DNA of 64,000 nt from Mucilaginibacter sp. OK283 (GTDB lineage Bacteria; Bacteroidota; Bacteroidia; Sphingobacteriales; Sphingobacteriaceae): contig NZ_FODR01000002.1 in assembly GCF_900110415.1 (NCBI RefSeq), positions 248,001 through 312,000 on the forward strand, given 5' to 3'. Below, in pieces: positions 63,462-64,000 of the stretch (within the stretch, counting starts at the first letter, position 1; every line of letters begins with the position of its first letter). Below the pieces are notes generated by a model that saw only the letters and a program-made list of their open reading frames with translations, ran no database searches and was not told the DNA's origin. The translations under genes and the position numbers were made by a program.

Positions 63462-63573
63462 GTTTATTTTTTGTCTGAACCGGAATTCACCGAATTAAAG
63501 AATTTTTCAATTTTTTTAACTCTGCTGGTTCCGTAAATTCGGTGAATTCCGGTTCAGATAAATTAACTATCTT
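63456..63573. repeat. TCTGAACCGG palindrome, copy 2, between divergent genes
   Basis: The core TCTGAACCGGAATTCACCGA... (63474-63496) is perfectly complementary to 63536-63558 over 23 bp, with a 39-base loop. Outside it, AAGATAGTT (63456-63464) pairs with AACTATCTT (63565-63573). It is the second member of the family also seen at 46542-46626. Confidence 0.85.
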
Positions 63574-63579
63574 CAAATT

Positions 63580-63999
63580 ATGAAAAAACTCTTCCTGTCA
63601 ATCATCCTAATGTTGAGCGTTTACTTATGCCGTGCGCAGGATAAACAAGCTATAGTGAATTTAATGTACACCCAGGAAAAAGCCTGGAACCGCGGCGATG
63701 TTGAAGGGTTTATGCAGGGCTACTGGAAATCAGATTCGCTGGTGTTTGTAGGGAAAAACGGGCCCGACTATGGCTGGCAAACCACGCTTGATCATTACAA
63801 AAAGCGTTACCCGGGCAAGGCTGCTATGGGCCGGCTTAAATTTACCATTTTACAGGTAAAAGTGCTTGATGCCACCAATGCATTTGTTTTGGGAGGCTGG
63901 CACCTTAAGCGCATTAAAGATGAGTTGGGCGGTTATTATACCCTTTGGTTCCGCAAAATTAAAGGCGAATGGAAAATAGTTTGCGACCACACAAGTTAG
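63580..63999 (+). CDS. DUF4440/NTF2-like exported protein
   Basis: A 139-aa protein with a signal peptide (MKKLFLSIILMLSVYLCRA-Q) and an NTF2-like fold (helix 'IVNLMYTQEKAWNRGDVEGFMQGYW', strands LVFVGKNG, AFVLGGWHL, WKIVCDHT). It matches the DUF4440/SnoaL-like group. The start codon is 6 bases after the palindrome's outer arm. The stop at 63997-63999 is complete. The function is unknown. Confidence 0.75.
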   Translation: MKKLFLSIILMLSVYLCRAQDKQAIVNLMYTQEKAWNRGDVEGFMQGYWKSDSLVFVGKNGPDYGWQTTLDHYKKRYPGKAAMGRLKFTILQVKVLDATNAFVLGGWHLKRIKDELGGYYTLWFRKIKGEWKIVCDHTS

Positions 64000-64000
64000 T

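Noticed and set aside
1..64000. tRNA, rRNA, riboswitch, insertion sequence or prophage
   Set aside because: No cloverleaf, rRNA-like segment, known riboswitch core, transposase or phage gene was recognised by eye; a covariance-model scan could still find a small RNA.

Overview
The window looks like a chromosomal segment of a Bacteroidota bacterium, most likely family Sphingobacteriaceae (Mucilaginibacter/Pedobacter-like). This is inferred from gene content: an Alternative Complex III plus caa3-type oxidase cluster, SusC-type CarboxypepD_reg/TonB architecture, DUF2480/DUF3108/DUF3109 and DUF4286/DUF983/DUF2461 families, a RemB/Wzi-like barrel, and promoter boxes of the Bacteroidota form TAnnTTTG. 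I recognised no tRNA, rRNA, CRISPR array, transposase or prophage gene. Most of the window is ordinary core chromosome.

Layout. 1-5.5 kb (+): 3' end of an outer-membrane gene, lptC, a PpiD/SurA-type foldase, then DUF2480, DUF3108 and DUF3109 genes. 5.7-6.4 kb: a small antitoxin/PIN-toxin pair. 6.5-8.1 kb (-): HAD nucleotidase and scpA. 8.3-11.7 kb (+): dxs and a BamA/TamA-like barrel. 12-19.6 kb (-): M1 aminopeptidase, Spx/ArsC-like protein, TonB-type receptor, pth, NTF2-like protein, glycosyltransferase. 19.8-22.2 kb (+): two-gene ABC exporter. 22.4-26.4 kb (-): RemB/Wzi-like barrel, gmd, retropepsin-like protein. 26.6-29.6 kb (+): DinB-like protein, a 36-aa membrane peptide, an LpxH-like phosphoesterase, a deoxyhypusine-synthase homologue.

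29.8-48.7 kb (+) is the respiratory core. actABCDEF encodes the quinol:cytochrome c reductase (ACIII). coxB-coxA follow, then heme A/O synthesis (ctaA, ctaB), two subunit-III genes, subunit IV, a SCO copper chaperone homologue and a DUF420 protein. Together they take electrons from menaquinol through ACIII hemes to oxygen, with most of the assembly factors encoded alongside. An 835-bp gene-free, repeat-rich stretch (46.4-47.3 kb) separates the DUF420 gene from a small membrane protein, DUF983, DUF2461 and an OmpA-type lipoprotein.

49.6-64 kb: a 54-aa antitoxin-like ORF with an 18-bp inverted repeat across its stop, DUF4286, a TPR protein, then an operon of an S9-type lipoprotein that has lost its catalytic Ser and His, a histidine kinase and a response regulator. 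A minus-strand block follows (methyltransferase, UbiA-like protein, metallophosphoesterase, MoxR ATPase, VWA protein, PfkB sugar kinase), and finally a DUF4440-type secreted protein.

No wholly new multi-gene system is evident. The best leads are the catalytically dead S9 lipoprotein linked to a two-component system, a SCO protein with His replaced by Tyr, a UbiA-like protein without its first Asp motif, the cluster of TAnnTTTG boxes abutting start codons (possible leaderless mRNAs), and at least five families of dispersed palindromic repeats. All family calls are by eye from translated sequence.
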